Assembly: GCF_010731815.2 (NCBI RefSeq)
Contig: NZ_AP022592.1
Coordinates: forward strand, 124,001 to 188,000
DNA from: Mycolicibacterium arabiense
GTDB taxonomy: Bacteria; Actinomycetota; Actinomycetes; Mycobacteriales; Mycobacteriaceae
Length of the DNA stretch: 64,000 nt
Direction: 5' to 3'
Below, in pieces: positions 9,176 to 18,678 of this stretch. The notes under the pieces are model-generated. The model was not told the origin of the DNA and made no database searches. It was given only the letters and a program-made list of their open reading frames with translations. The translations under genes were made by a program, and so were the position numbers. How positions within the stretch are numbered: the stretch's first letter is position 1; each line of letters opens with the position of its first letter.

Positions 9176-10177
9176 CTAGGTCGACTCGCGCGGCAGCAGA
9201 ACGGTGGGCAGCGAACGGACCGTGTAGGGCGTTTCCGGGCCGCTGGCGATGCGACTCAGGACGGCCTCCACGCAGGCGGCACCCACGTCACGGGCCGGGT
9301 TGCGCACCGTGGTCAACCGCGGTTTGAGCATGCTCGCGACCTCGATGTCGTCGAACCCGACGACGGCCACGTCGCGGGGGATGTCGAGTCCGAGGTCGTG
9401 GGCGGCGTCGAAGAGTCCGACGGCGATCACGTCATTCGCGCACACGATCGCTCGCGGCCGGTCGGCTGGTTTCAGCAGTCGCAGACCCGCCTCGCGGCCG
9501 CCGTCACGGTTGAACGGCACGTGTTCGATCCAGTGGTCGGCGACGGTGAGGCCGAGCGCATGCGCCGCGGCCCGAAAGGATGCCAGGCGGACCGTGCCGG
9601 GGCTGCGCCCGTCGGGCCCACCGATGAAGCCGACCTCCGTGAATCCGCGGTCTTTGAGATGACGCACCGCTTCGGCGATTCCCTGCGCGTCGTTCGTCTG
9701 CACCTGATCGGCGTGGAGTTCACCTTCGTGGTCGGTGATGAGGACCAACGGCAAAGAGCCGACGATGCGTCGAATCTCGAGCGGGGACAGCGACATCGGC
9801 TGGAAGATCAGTCCGTCGACGTTGCGCCGCACGATGTTGTGCAGCATCGTCTCCTCGGTGGCGGGCTCGCCGTAGGTGATGCCGATCAACGAGACGTAGC
9901 CTTCGTCGGCCAGTCCGTCGTGAACGGACTGTGCCACCGTCGGGTAATAGGGGTTGGAGATGTCCACGACGAGGAACGCGACGCTGTTGGTCTGCTGATT
10001 TCGCAGGCTCTGCGCGATGATGCTGGACCTGTATCCGAGTTCGCCGACCACCTTCAGGACCCGTCGGCGCGTCTCCTCGGACACCGCGCGCCGGCCGCTG
10101 AGCGCGTGCGAGACGGTGGTCGGACTGACCCCGGCCGCGGCGGCCACGTCGCTGATGACCACTCGGTCTGGCGGCAT
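9176..10177 (-). CDS. LacI-family transcriptional regulator
   Basis: A 333-residue repressor. The N-terminal helix-turn-helix is VISDVAAAAGVSPTTVSHAL followed by the hinge-helix region typical of LacI/PurR. The rest is a periplasmic-binding-protein-like effector domain (VAFLVVDISNPYYP; CANDVIAVGL; VVGFDDIEVA). The ATG at 10175-10177 is chosen because the HTH begins right after it and an AGGAGG precedes it by about 10 nt; the open frame runs further upstream but is not LacI-like. It heads the sugar operon and probably controls it in response to the imported compound. A perfect 12-bp palindrome with a central CG lies just upstream of its start. Confidence 0.93.
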   Translation of the reverse strand: MPPDRVVISDVAAAAGVSPTTVSHALSGRRAVSEETRRRVLKVVGELGYRSSIIAQSLRNQQTNSVAFLVVDISNPYYPTVAQSVHDGLADEGYVSLIGITYGEPATEETMLHNIVRRNVDGLIFQPMSLSPLEIRRIVGSLPLVLITDHEGELHADQVQTNDAQGIAEAVRHLKDRGFTEVGFIGGPDGRSPGTVRLASFRAAAHALGLTVADHWIEHVPFNRDGGREAGLRLLKPADRPRAIVCANDVIAVGLFDAAHDLGLDIPRDVAVVGFDDIEVASMLKPRLTTVRNPARDVGAACVEAVLSRIASGPETPYTVRSLPTVLLPREST

Positions 10178-10195
10178 TGCGGGGCCCCTCCTATG

Positions 10196-10207
10196 CAAAT
10201 CGATTTG
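10196..10207. promoter_or_regulatory. Candidate LacI-type operator CAAATCGATTTG
   Basis: A perfect 12-bp palindrome with a central CpG, the symmetry expected of LacI/PurR-family operators. It lies 19 nt upstream of the LacI gene start, so the regulator would control its own operon. No other copy was noticed between the operon genes. Binding is inferred. Confidence 0.55.
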
Positions 10208-10326
10208 TACGTGACGTTCGTCATAGTGCTCCGGTGTTCGAGACGGTGTCAACGTCCCGGCGGCATGGAAAGGCAACCAAAGATTTTGCGTCCCGTTTGC
10301 ACGGAGCTCCGGACCGCTACCTTCGG

Positions 10327-10351
10327 TTTTCGAAACCCCCCCATTCGAAAA
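10327..10351. promoter_or_regulatory. Inverted repeat TTTTCGAA-N9-TTCGAAAA
   Basis: Two perfect 8-bp arms (10327-10334 and 10344-10351) separated by a C-rich 9-nt spacer, in the divergent gap between the LacI regulator and the SDR at 10487. It is AT-rich against a GC-rich background, which suggests a regulator site. It could be a second operator of the LacI protein or belong to another regulator. Confidence 0.4.
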
Positions 10352-10486
10352 TGACATGGGCTACCCCGGCATCGCGACGCATGGTTGAACGACCGTCACA
10401 GTCGATGCCTCGGCGGGCGAACCGATTCGTCGATACGGAATGTCGACGCGCGCTGCGAAACACTCACATCGACGAAGGAAGCACTC

Positions 10487-11284
10487 TTGGATCTCGGGCT
10501 GTCGGGGAAGACCGCCGTAGTGACCGGCGCCAGCCACGGCATCGGCTTGGCCACGGCCGAAGCACTCGCCGCCGAAGGCGTTCGCGTGCTGGGAGTCGCC
10601 CGCACCACGACGCCGGACCTCGAGAGGGTGGCGGCGGGCACGGTTCGCGCCGACCTCGGCACACCGGATGGCGCTGCCGCGATGATCGATTCGGCGATGT
10701 CGATCCTGGGCGGTATCGACATTCTGATCAACAACGTGGGCGCCGGAGAGGTGGAAAAGCTCGCATCCGGCGGGCTGGCCGGGTTCCTGGACGTGAGCGA
10801 CGATCAGTGGCGAGAACTCCTCGTGCTGAACCTCTTCAGTGCGATCTGGGCATGTCGCGCCGCCCTTCCCAGCCTGATCGAGCGGCGGGGGGCGATCGTC
10901 AACGTCTCGACCACGTCGACACGGGTACCGGCCTCCGCACCGGTCGGCTACAGCGAGGCCAAGGCGGCCCTCACCGCGTTGAGCAAACGACTCGGCGAGG
11001 AGTTCGGGCCCCACGGAGTCCGCGTGAACACCGTTTCCCCTGGCGTGGTCGGTAGTCGGCTCTGGCGAGGAAGCGACGGGATCGGGGCGCGGTTCGCCGC
11101 CGCCGATGGTGTTGGCCTACAGGACTTTCTGGCGGGACTACCCGAGCGATTCGGCATCACCACCGGCCGAATCACGGAACCGCGTGAAGTGGCCGCGTTG
11201 ATCACGTTCCTGGCCTCGGAGGTGTCGGCGAACGTCCTGGGTGCCGATGTCGTCATCGACGGAGGGATGGTTAAATCGACCTGA
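10487..11284 (+). CDS. SDR family oxidoreductase
   Basis: A 265-residue SDR with TGASHGIG cofactor loop, NNVGAG motif, serine in NVSTTSTR and YSEAK catalytic Tyr/Lys. TTG at 10487 is chosen: it follows GAAGGAAG by a suitable distance and gives the usual short N-tail before the first beta strand. The open frame extends to 10385, but that part is not SDR-like. The C-terminus keeps the VLGADVVIDGGM ending. It is divergent from the LacI operon and its stop overlaps the convergent DeoR gene by 14 nt. The substrate is unknown. Confidence 0.88.
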   Translation: MDLGLSGKTAVVTGASHGIGLATAEALAAEGVRVLGVARTTTPDLERVAAGTVRADLGTPDGAAAMIDSAMSILGGIDILINNVGAGEVEKLASGGLAGFLDVSDDQWRELLVLNLFSAIWACRAALPSLIERRGAIVNVSTTSTRVPASAPVGYSEAKAALTALSKRLGEEFGPHGVRVNTVSPGVVGSRLWRGSDGIGARFAAADGVGLQDFLAGLPERFGITTGRITEPREVAALITFLASEVSANVLGADVVIDGGMVKST

Positions 11285-12050
11285 CCGCGGCGCTCTCGGG
11301 GATCTCAGCGGGGGGCACGCTGGCCCTGATGACCGGGAGCGGCAACTGGGCCGCCCGAATGGGATCCAGCATCGCGTCGGTGATGCCGGCCGTGAAGTCC
11401 TCGAAGCCGAATACCTTGAAAAGCGCCTCCCGGCCGAACTTGGAGCTGTCGGCGACGAAGAAGGCTTCACCCGCTATGGATCGCATCTTGCGTTTGAGTT
11501 CTATCTCGTAACTCGACGTCGAGTAGAGCCCGTCGTCCATGACGGTGACGGCACCGAAAATCGCCACGTTGACGCGCAGATTCTCCACCTGCTGGACCGA
11601 GGCGGGTCCCCACATGCCGAATCCGGACGGCAGTAACTCGCCCCCGATGAACACCAGGTTCATCGATGGTTTCGTCGCTATCTCCAGTCCGACCCGCAGA
11701 TCGTGGGTAACGACCGTCAAGCGCGACTGCCGAAGGTGGCGTGCAACTTCGAGCGTCGTCTCCCCCGCATCCAGGAGGATCGTCTGCCCGTCCAGCACGC
11801 GCTCGGCCATCGCAGCTCCGATCGCCACCTTCTCCGCGCGATGAAGCCCCACGTCGCGCGCGACGTGGGGATAGTCCGCCTCGATGGGCACTGCACCGCC
11901 GTGCGTGCGTTGGATCACGCCTTCCGCCTCGAGTTTGTCGAGATCGCGGCGGATGGTCGACGCGTCGACACCGAAAGCCCGTGCCAAGTCGTTGACACTC
12001 TGAAATCCCCGCTTCTGCAAGCGAACTGCGACCTCGGCACGACGCGACAT
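11271..12050 (-). CDS. DeoR/GlpR-family transcriptional regulator
   Basis: A 259-residue sugar-metabolism regulator. The N-terminal winged helix includes NDLARAFGVDASTIRRDLDK and the classic RTHGGA segment. The C-terminal DeoR sensor domain follows, with an NVAIFGAVTVMDDGLY segment and a KFGREALFKV tail. Members respond to phosphorylated sugars. It is divergent from a truncated lipoprotein leader at 12289, so it probably controlled a sugar-uptake operon that has since been lost. Inverted repeats with TTGCG half-sites lie in the shared promoter region. Confidence 0.92.
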   Translation of the reverse strand: MSRRAEVAVRLQKRGFQSVNDLARAFGVDASTIRRDLDKLEAEGVIQRTHGGAVPIEADYPHVARDVGLHRAEKVAIGAAMAERVLDGQTILLDAGETTLEVARHLRQSRLTVVTHDLRVGLEIATKPSMNLVFIGGELLPSGFGMWGPASVQQVENLRVNVAIFGAVTVMDDGLYSTSSYEIELKRKMRSIAGEAFFVADSSKFGREALFKVFGFEDFTAGITDAMLDPIRAAQLPLPVIRASVPPAEIPESAAVRSI

Positions 12051-12129
12051 TGGGATTCAGCCCTCTCCGCTGGGTCGGCCGTTCGGCACCGGCCGCGCCG
12101 AATCGTAGCAAATCTGCATGCTCGATTCC

Positions 12130-12198
12130 GCGCAAATGACGTGCAATATTGCGCGATTCCATGCATCAAGTTGCTTGACTGTTGCGTAGGTCACGCAA
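12130..12198. promoter_or_regulatory. Pair of inverted repeats with TTGCG half-sites (candidate DeoR operators)
   Basis: GCGCAA (12130-12135) pairs with TTGCGC (12149-12154), and TTGCGT (12182-12187) pairs with ACGCAA (12193-12198) across a 5-nt spacer. Both sit between the divergent DeoR gene and the lipoprotein leader, where an autoregulated operator is expected. Assignment to DeoR is inferred from position. Confidence 0.45.
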
Positions 12199-12288
12199 TA
12201 CTCTCGCGAGGGCCGGTTCAACAGGCCGATGTCTGCGGGCTTCACAAGGGCTTCCGAAGGTTCACGAAGCTTCACAAAGGAGTGATTG

Positions 12289-12423
12289 ATGCGAACGAAG
12301 CGACTGGCCCTTCTGGGTGCGGTGAGTTTGTCCGTAACGCTGATCGCCGGCTGCGGTTCCGGGCAAGCGGCGGGCCGGCCGCGTTCACGAAGATGCACGC
12401 CACACTTCACGGCCCGCCGCTAG
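12289..12423 (+). pseudogene. Truncated sugar-binding lipoprotein: signal peptide only
   Basis: A 44-codon frame with a strong AAAGGAG site and a textbook lipoprotein signal: basic N-terminus (MRTKRL), hydrophobic core and lipobox LIAGC at residues 18-22. After CGSGQAAG the sequence turns into Arg/Pro-rich residues and stops. A different coding-like phrase (ADDELVELIATIVRQRA) follows in another frame. I read this as a deletion junction near 12365-12385 that removed the body of a binding protein, and probably its transporter genes, leaving the leader beside its DeoR regulator. The direct repeat CTTCACAA occurs twice just upstream. Confidence 0.6.
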
Positions 12424-12479
12424 CCGACGACGAACTGGTCGAACTGATCGCCACGATCGTGCGACAGCGGGCGACGAGG

Positions 12480-13697
12480 TCAGGGAATGGTTCCGCGACC
12501 GCTGAGCCACCCGGCGATGGTCATGGGCACGACTGCGCCCAAGACGATCAGCCACCCCAGGGTCCAATTCCCGGTCGCGTCGCGAGCCACCCCCAACGCC
12601 ACCGGCCCCGCCGCAGCTACGAGGTAACCCACTGCCTGAGACATCGCAGACAGCTGCGCAGCGGAGCTGTGATGGCTTGCCCGCGTGGACATGAACATGA
12701 TGCCAAGGCTGACCACGACACCGAAGCCGAGTCCCAGCAAGGCAGACCAGAACGCGGGCGCCGCAGTGGGTTTCATGACGATGCCGAGGAGGGCGATCGC
12801 GCACGAGACCGCGCCGACGACCACCAGATGGCCCTGCTTGTGAGAGCGCTGCGCCACGAAGGGTGTGGCGACCGCCGTAGCAATGGCGCAGAAGCACACA
12901 ATGGCCAAGAACCACCCGGCGGTGCTGGAGCTGTAACCGAGCGAGATGTAGAAGCTGGGGATCCACGTTGTCGTCGTGTACCAGACGAGCTGCTGGAAGG
13001 CATAGAACAGGGCGACTGCCCATGCCAGCGGCGACAGCCAGATACCCCTCGCAGAGACGCCGCCGGTGGCGGGCCCACGATGCCTTCGCTTCACCGACGG
13101 AATCCACGCGGGGATGGCCACCAAAGCCAGCACGCCCCAGATCGCCAGGCCCTCCCGCCAGGTGAGATGCGCCGCCTGGCGTATCGGTTCGGTCAGCCCT
13201 GCCGCCAGGACGGCCCCGCCGAACAGCATCGTGGTGTGCAATCCCGACAGCGGTCCTACCCAGCGTTCGAAGTCTCGCTTGATCATGGCGGTGACCAGAA
13301 CGTTGGCCACTGCAACGGCGGCACCGATGATGATCGACCCTCCGAACAGGAATCCGACCGGAGTCGCCAGCCGCACCAGTACGCCGGCGACGAGTAGCAC
13401 GAGCACCCCCATGAGTGTTCGTTCGATCCCGAAACGAGACGCCAACCGCGGCGCCATGGGAGCGAAGATCCCGAAACACACCACGGGGGCGGTGCTCAAA
13501 ACACCTATGCCGGCGTTGGACATACCCGTGTCGCGACGCACTTCGTCCAGCAGCGGTGCGAGCGCCACGATCGCCGGACGCAGGTTCAACCCGATCAGCA
13601 GCAGCGCCGCCGCCGGCAGCGCAGCGCTGCGGAGCGAAACATTGTGTGGGACAGTGCTATTACGGACGGTATCCGTCTTGTTCTTGGACATTGGCAA
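12480..13697 (-). CDS. MFS transporter, CynX/NimT-like
   Basis: A 405-residue permease with about 12 hydrophobic segments in two halves joined by a basic loop (PSVKRRHRG). The opening LLLIGLNLRPAIVALAPLL and the conserved RLASRFG-type loop match the cyanate/2-nitroimidazole transporter subgroup of the major facilitator superfamily. The actual substrate is unknown. Two ATG codons, at 13697 and 13691, could serve as the start. It reads toward the truncated lipoprotein remnant and away from the SDR pair at 13970. Confidence 0.88.
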   Translation of the reverse strand: MPMSKNKTDTVRNSTVPHNVSLRSAALPAAALLLIGLNLRPAIVALAPLLDEVRRDTGMSNAGIGVLSTAPVVCFGIFAPMAPRLASRFGIERTLMGVLVLLVAGVLVRLATPVGFLFGGSIIIGAAVAVANVLVTAMIKRDFERWVGPLSGLHTTMLFGGAVLAAGLTEPIRQAAHLTWREGLAIWGVLALVAIPAWIPSVKRRHRGPATGGVSARGIWLSPLAWAVALFYAFQQLVWYTTTTWIPSFYISLGYSSSTAGWFLAIVCFCAIATAVATPFVAQRSHKQGHLVVVGAVSCAIALLGIVMKPTAAPAFWSALLGLGFGVVVSLGIMFMSTRASHHSSAAQLSAMSQAVGYLVAAAGPVALGVARDATGNWTLGWLIVLGAVVPMTIAGWLSGRGTIP

Positions 13698-13774
13698 AAC
13701 TTCCGATCGTGGGGGTCGCGCGTATCCAGTCGGATGACCGGACCGGCAACGTGCAGTAGTTAAGTAACCGTTCC

Positions 13775-13804
13775 CTAACCTGTCAAGTTGATTACGACGG
13801 TTAG
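13775..13804. promoter_or_regulatory. Inverted repeat CTAACC...GGTTAG upstream of MFS gene
   Basis: Six-base arms at 13775-13780 and 13799-13804, plus a further GTAACC at 13764-13769, in the AT-richer divergent gap between the MFS gene and the SDR at 13970. It may be a regulator site shared by the two; no matching regulator is adjacent. Confidence 0.25.
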
Positions 13805-13969
13805 TGATCTAGGCCACCACAGTGTCGAAGCATCGGCGAACAGGCCCCCTTCGGCGAATAAGCGCGACCAACACCCGACATCGACGTCGCTTGTCGCCTG
13901 CGTCCCCGGAGCCGCGTAGCGTCCAGGTACGCGAACGCATTTCGGCAGTTCCCGGCAAGAGAGGTTGGC

Positions 13970-14713
13970 GTGAACGAGAACTTCGCCGGCAAGGCATTCA
14001 TCGTCACTGGAGCAGGCTCGGGGATCGGGCGTGCGACGGCGCTGCGCCTGTCCAGGGAGGGCGGACGAGTCGTCGTAGGCGATCTCGACGCGGACAGTGC
14101 ACGCCGAGTCGCCGCGGAGATCGCCGACGCCGGTGGCACGGCCCATCCGCTCACGATCGACGTCCGCCTCGAAAGCGACGCGGACGCACTGGTGCAGTGT
14201 GCTCTCGAGGAGTTCGGGCGACTCGACGGTGCGGTGAACAACGCCGGCGCGGCTCACGTGGGAGCGCGGCTCCACGAGATCGCCACCGAAAACTGGCGAC
14301 ACGTTACCGGCGTCGTGCTCGACGGGGTGTTCTTCGGCATGCGCGCCCAGCTGCGGCATTTCTGCAGCCTCCGCGCGGGTGTCATAGTCAACGTCTCATC
14401 TCTCGCCGGGTACAAGGCGGGTTACGGGCAGGGCTCCTACGTGGCCGCCAAGCACGGTGTCATCGGCCTGACCAGACAGGCTGGTCTGGAGTACATCCGG
14501 GACGGGATTCGGGTGAATGCGGTTGCACCCGGACTCGTCGACACCCCCATCGTCGGCGTGCTGACCGACGACATGAAGGCGACCATTCAGCCAGGGGGTA
14601 AAGCCGGACGACCGGAACAGATCGCCAATGCGATCGTCTGGCTGTTGTCGGACGAAGCGTCCTTCGTCGCCGGCGAGACGATGCTCGTTGATGCGGCGGC
14701 GCTCCAGAAGTAG
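13970..14713 (+). CDS. SDR family oxidoreductase
   Basis: A 247-residue classical SDR. Motifs: TGAGSGIG, a GDLDAD acidic end of beta-2 that favours NAD(H), NNAGAA, NVSSLAG and YVAAK. It starts at GTG 13970 after a purine-rich AAGAGAGG site. The tail has FVAGETMLVDAAALQK in place of the usual glycine-rich DGG ending. It is followed by another SDR gene 124 nt downstream, so the two may share a transcript. Confidence 0.9.
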   Translation: MNENFAGKAFIVTGAGSGIGRATALRLSREGGRVVVGDLDADSARRVAAEIADAGGTAHPLTIDVRLESDADALVQCALEEFGRLDGAVNNAGAAHVGARLHEIATENWRHVTGVVLDGVFFGMRAQLRHFCSLRAGVIVNVSSLAGYKAGYGQGSYVAAKHGVIGLTRQAGLEYIRDGIRVNAVAPGLVDTPIVGVLTDDMKATIQPGGKAGRPEQIANAIVWLLSDEASFVAGETMLVDAAALQK

Positions 14714-14837
14714 CCGGAATCGCCGGTGCCGCTGCGTCCCCGACGGTTCGGGCAGACGGACCGTGGAGACTCGGTCACAACTCCCCTCACCACCGATCGG
14801 TGACGGCCGACGTTCGAGTCCCACGGGAGGGTTTTCG

Positions 14838-15578
14838 ATGTCAAGTACTAGCACCCGGGTGGCCCTCGTCACCGGCGGGTCACGCGGTATCGGGGCGGCG
14901 ATTGCGGAACGCCTTGCACGGGACGGCGTGTCGGTCGCCATCACCTACTCTGCTTCCGAGCACGACGCTCGTGCGGTGGCGCGCAGGATCGAGGCCATCG
15001 GGTCCCGAGCGCTAGCGATCCGCGCGGACGCTCGCGACGTGGACGCAGTACGTAAGGCGGTTCACACCACCGTGGAGCAGCTCGGGTCTTTGGAGATCCT
15101 GGTGAACAACGCCGGAATCCTCAGGACGGGCGTGCTGCAGGAATTCAGTCTCGATGATTTCGACACGCTGATGAGCGTGAACGTGCGCGCAGTGTTCGTC
15201 GCCACCCGGGAAGCGGCGAAGTTCATGAAGTCGGGCGGGCGGATCATCAACATCGGCAGCATCACCAGCGAGTATCTACCGATTCCGGGCGGTGCCTTCT
15301 ATGCGGCGTCGAAGGGCGCCGTCGTCGGTTTGACGAGAGGCTGGGCGCGGGATCTCGGCGCTGCGGGCATCACCGTCAACAGCATCCTGCCGGGGCGCAT
15401 CGATACGGACATGACTCCAGCCACCGGACCCGTCGCACAACGAATTCGAGGCTCGATTGCCCTGCAGCGTTACGGATCCCCGGACGAAGTGGCTTCTCTC
15501 GCCGCCTTCCTGGCGGGACCCGAGGGCTCCTTCATCACCGGGGCCAACCTGCGAGTCGACGGCGGCGCGTCGGCGTGA
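14838..15578 (+). CDS. SDR family oxidoreductase, FabG-like
   Basis: A 246-residue SDR. ATG at 14838 follows GGGAGG and is preferred to the longer open frame, which overlaps the previous gene. Motifs: TGGSRGIG, NNAGIL, NIGSITS, YAASK and the C-terminal GANLRVDGG, close to 3-oxoacyl-ACP-reductase-like (FabG) members. The residues after beta-2 (YSASEHDA) suggest NADP(H) preference. A GC-rich hairpin starts 22 nt after the stop and may end the transcript. Confidence 0.9.
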   Translation: MSSTSTRVALVTGGSRGIGAAIAERLARDGVSVAITYSASEHDARAVARRIEAIGSRALAIRADARDVDAVRKAVHTTVEQLGSLEILVNNAGILRTGVLQEFSLDDFDTLMSVNVRAVFVATREAAKFMKSGGRIINIGSITSEYLPIPGGAFYAASKGAVVGLTRGWARDLGAAGITVNSILPGRIDTDMTPATGPVAQRIRGSIALQRYGSPDEVASLAAFLAGPEGSFITGANLRVDGGASA

Positions 15579-15600
15579 CGACTCAGGATGGGACGACCTC

Positions 15601-15750
15601 GGCCCCGCCACCAGCAGGGGGGGTTGGGTGGCGGGGCCGGGTCTGACCCGGAACCTGCGGGAGTTCCGGCAACACCCAACATAGATGCGTTGGCCACCGA
15701 GGGGAATCGCGATCTCGACACCGCCCCATTCGTGTCCCTTACGATCGACG
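15601..15750 (+). repeat. Structured non-coding repeat, copy A
   Basis: It begins with perfect 12-bp arms GGCCCCGCCACC (15601-15612) and GGTGGCGGGGCC (15627-15638), followed by small hairpins (GGGTCTGACCC; GGAAC...GTTCC) and a conserved 3' part including GAGGGGAATCGCGATCTCGACA. A diverged copy lies at 15895-16040 in the same orientation. It may serve as the terminator of the SDR gene just upstream. No coding frame is convincing here. Confidence 0.6.
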
Positions 15751-15894
15751 ACCCGGCCGGAGACGGACGCTGAGCCACCTGCTGCAGTCCGCAGCTCGGC
15801 TCCGTCGATGACTCCACCAGGTCGCTCACGGGGTCGGGGCCTTGAGACCGCACCGAATCGTCCGTCGCGACGAGCAGCAGAGCGAGACGGCCGC

Positions 15895-16040
15895 GGCCCC
15901 GCCACCCAAAGGGGGGAGGTAGGTGGCGGGGCCGGGCCTGAACCGGAACTCGGGGGAAGTTCCAGAACATCACCATAGGTGCGATCGACCGAGGAGGGGA
16001 ATGACGATCTCGACACGCCGACATTCGCGTCGCTTATGAC
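15895..16040 (+). repeat. Structured non-coding repeat, copy B
   Basis: The same layout as 15601-15750: identical 12-bp arms (15895-15906 and 15922-15933) with a different loop, then a GGAACT...AGTTCC hairpin and the shared 3' segment. Stems are preserved while loops differ, which points to a conserved structure. The sequence between the copies and up to 16313 shows no gene. Confidence 0.6.
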
Positions 16041-16219
16041 GTGAGCGACGTACTGAACACCGAGTGCGCAGGATTCCGCTGTCGGTCGCCGGGCGCCGGT
16101 CGAGGACCACTTCCCCTACGCGTCAATCGCTTTCGCAATGACTACCAGTAATCGAGTGACGCCGTCGTCCCAGAACCACGTTCTACTATGCAAGGTGCAC
16201 AGCGCATTTCACGCAGTAG

Positions 16220-17176
<957 letters not shown>

Positions 17177-17235
17177 CCCGTCCTGACGACTGGAAACGCC
17201 GCGGACGTGCCACAAGCGAACGGAGACAGCGCCGC

Positions 17236-18678
17236 TTAGCGCGGATCCGCGACCGACTCTCGACGTTCGCTCGGTGAGGTCGGGTTCCTCCGTATCAGGG
17301 TGGCGAGGCTCGTGACGGCGAGATTCGCCAGAAGGCCGATCAAACCCACGTTGAACGTCCCCAGGACGGCGGTGTCGACGAAGGTGAACCACACCACCAC
17401 GATCTCGCCGACCGCCAGACCCCACAGGACGGGGATGCTACCGACCCGCAGCCGTACTCTCGTCAGGCCGATCATGTTCGCAGGCGCCAGCTGCACCAGA
17501 CCCGAGTACGTCAACAACAACAGATTGGCCAGCAGATCCGGCCGTGCCGAGCCGAGGCCCAGTGCCAGCGCGCACGCCGCCACCACCACGGCGTAGTTCG
17601 TCCGCAGCTGCGCTCTTTCTCCGCGAACCCGAATGATGTTGCGAGCGGTCAGCGTCGAGATGGCGATCAAGATCCCGGCAGTCGGGACCATCGCCGTCGC
17701 AGTTGCCGCCACGACGACCACACCGGTCATCCAGTCGGGCAGCACCTGCCTGCTGAGAGTGAGGAGAGCGCCGTTGGAGTCGCTGGTGGGTGCCAGCCGG
17801 AGAATCGCCGCGAACCCGACGATCATCGGCAGCAGCAGGCAAAGTGAGTACAGCGGGATGTAGGAGAAGTTGCGGCGCAGGGCCTTCGGGTCGCGGGCCG
17901 ACAGCACCGCGGGCCACGCGTGCGGCAGCGTCATGCACGCACCGCCGATCGCGCTCACCAACACGCTGGTGATGAACCAGGTGCGATCGTTGGGACCGGC
18001 ATGGATCGAGAGCCTGTCGGGATGTAACGCGTTGAGCGAGTGGAAGATACCCGAGACGCCCCCGGCGAAGTGGGCCGGTACCGCCACCACTAGCAGGACC
18101 AGGGCGAACACCATCGCGGTGTCCTTCGCGTACGACGTCGCTGCAACACCCCGAATACCCGCGGCGAGAACGAACGCCACCACGAGCACGGTGCCGAGGA
18201 TCATACTGACGGAACCCGCGTGCGAATCCCCCGTCGCGAGTGCCACGACGAGCCCCAAGCCGGTGATCTGCAGTTGCAGATAGGGCATTACGAACAGCAC
18301 GCCGAGCACCGCGGACGTCGTCCCGAGTGCGCGGCTGGTGAACCTGTCCTCGAGGAAGTCGCCCTGGGTCAGGTAACCGCGCTCACGACCCAACGTCCAC
18401 AGGCGCCCGCACAGGAAGAACAGAACGACATTGCCCACGGTTCCGTAGACCACCGCGTAGAGGCCCGCAACGCCGCCGGTGAACGCCAAGCCAGCCAGTC
18501 CGAGAAACGCGAACGTCGTGAACAGTTCTCCAGCCTGGAGGAACCAGATCGCCACGGCGCCGAGTCGGCGACCACCCACTGCCCATTCGGCCATGTTCGA
18601 ACCCCTGGTGCCACGTCGCGCGGCGACGCCGATCGCGGCGAGGGCGAGTATGCCGACGATCGTGGCCGTCGGAATCAT
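17236..18678 (-). CDS. Sodium:solute symporter family protein
   Basis: A 480-residue membrane protein with about 13 hydrophobic segments and SSS-family features: an early AEWAVGGRRLG motif, FLQAGELFTTFAFLG, and the GGACMTLPHAWPAVLSARD region. Members import small carboxylates, amino acids or sugars with Na+. Its start overlaps the stop of the small DUF3311-like gene (ATGA), a pairing often seen for this branch of SSS transporters. The substrate is not identifiable. Confidence 0.9.
   Translation of the reverse strand: MIPTATIVGILALAAIGVAARRGTRGSNMAEWAVGGRRLGAVAIWFLQAGELFTTFAFLGLAGLAFTGGVAGLYAVVYGTVGNVVLFFLCGRLWTLGRERGYLTQGDFLEDRFTSRALGTTSAVLGVLFVMPYLQLQITGLGLVVALATGDSHAGSVSMILGTVLVVAFVLAAGIRGVAATSYAKDTAMVFALVLLVVAVPAHFAGGVSGIFHSLNALHPDRLSIHAGPNDRTWFITSVLVSAIGGACMTLPHAWPAVLSARDPKALRRNFSYIPLYSLCLLLPMIVGFAAILRLAPTSDSNGALLTLSRQVLPDWMTGVVVVAATATAMVPTAGILIAISTLTARNIIRVRGERAQLRTNYAVVVAACALALGLGSARPDLLANLLLLTYSGLVQLAPANMIGLTRVRLRVGSIPVLWGLAVGEIVVVWFTFVDTAVLGTFNVGLIGLLANLAVTSLATLIRRNPTSPSERRESVADPR

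Noticed and set aside
11703..13397. 564-codon plus-strand frame across the DeoR and MFS genes
   Set aside because: Antisense to two well-supported genes on the minus strand and compositionally unlike a protein.
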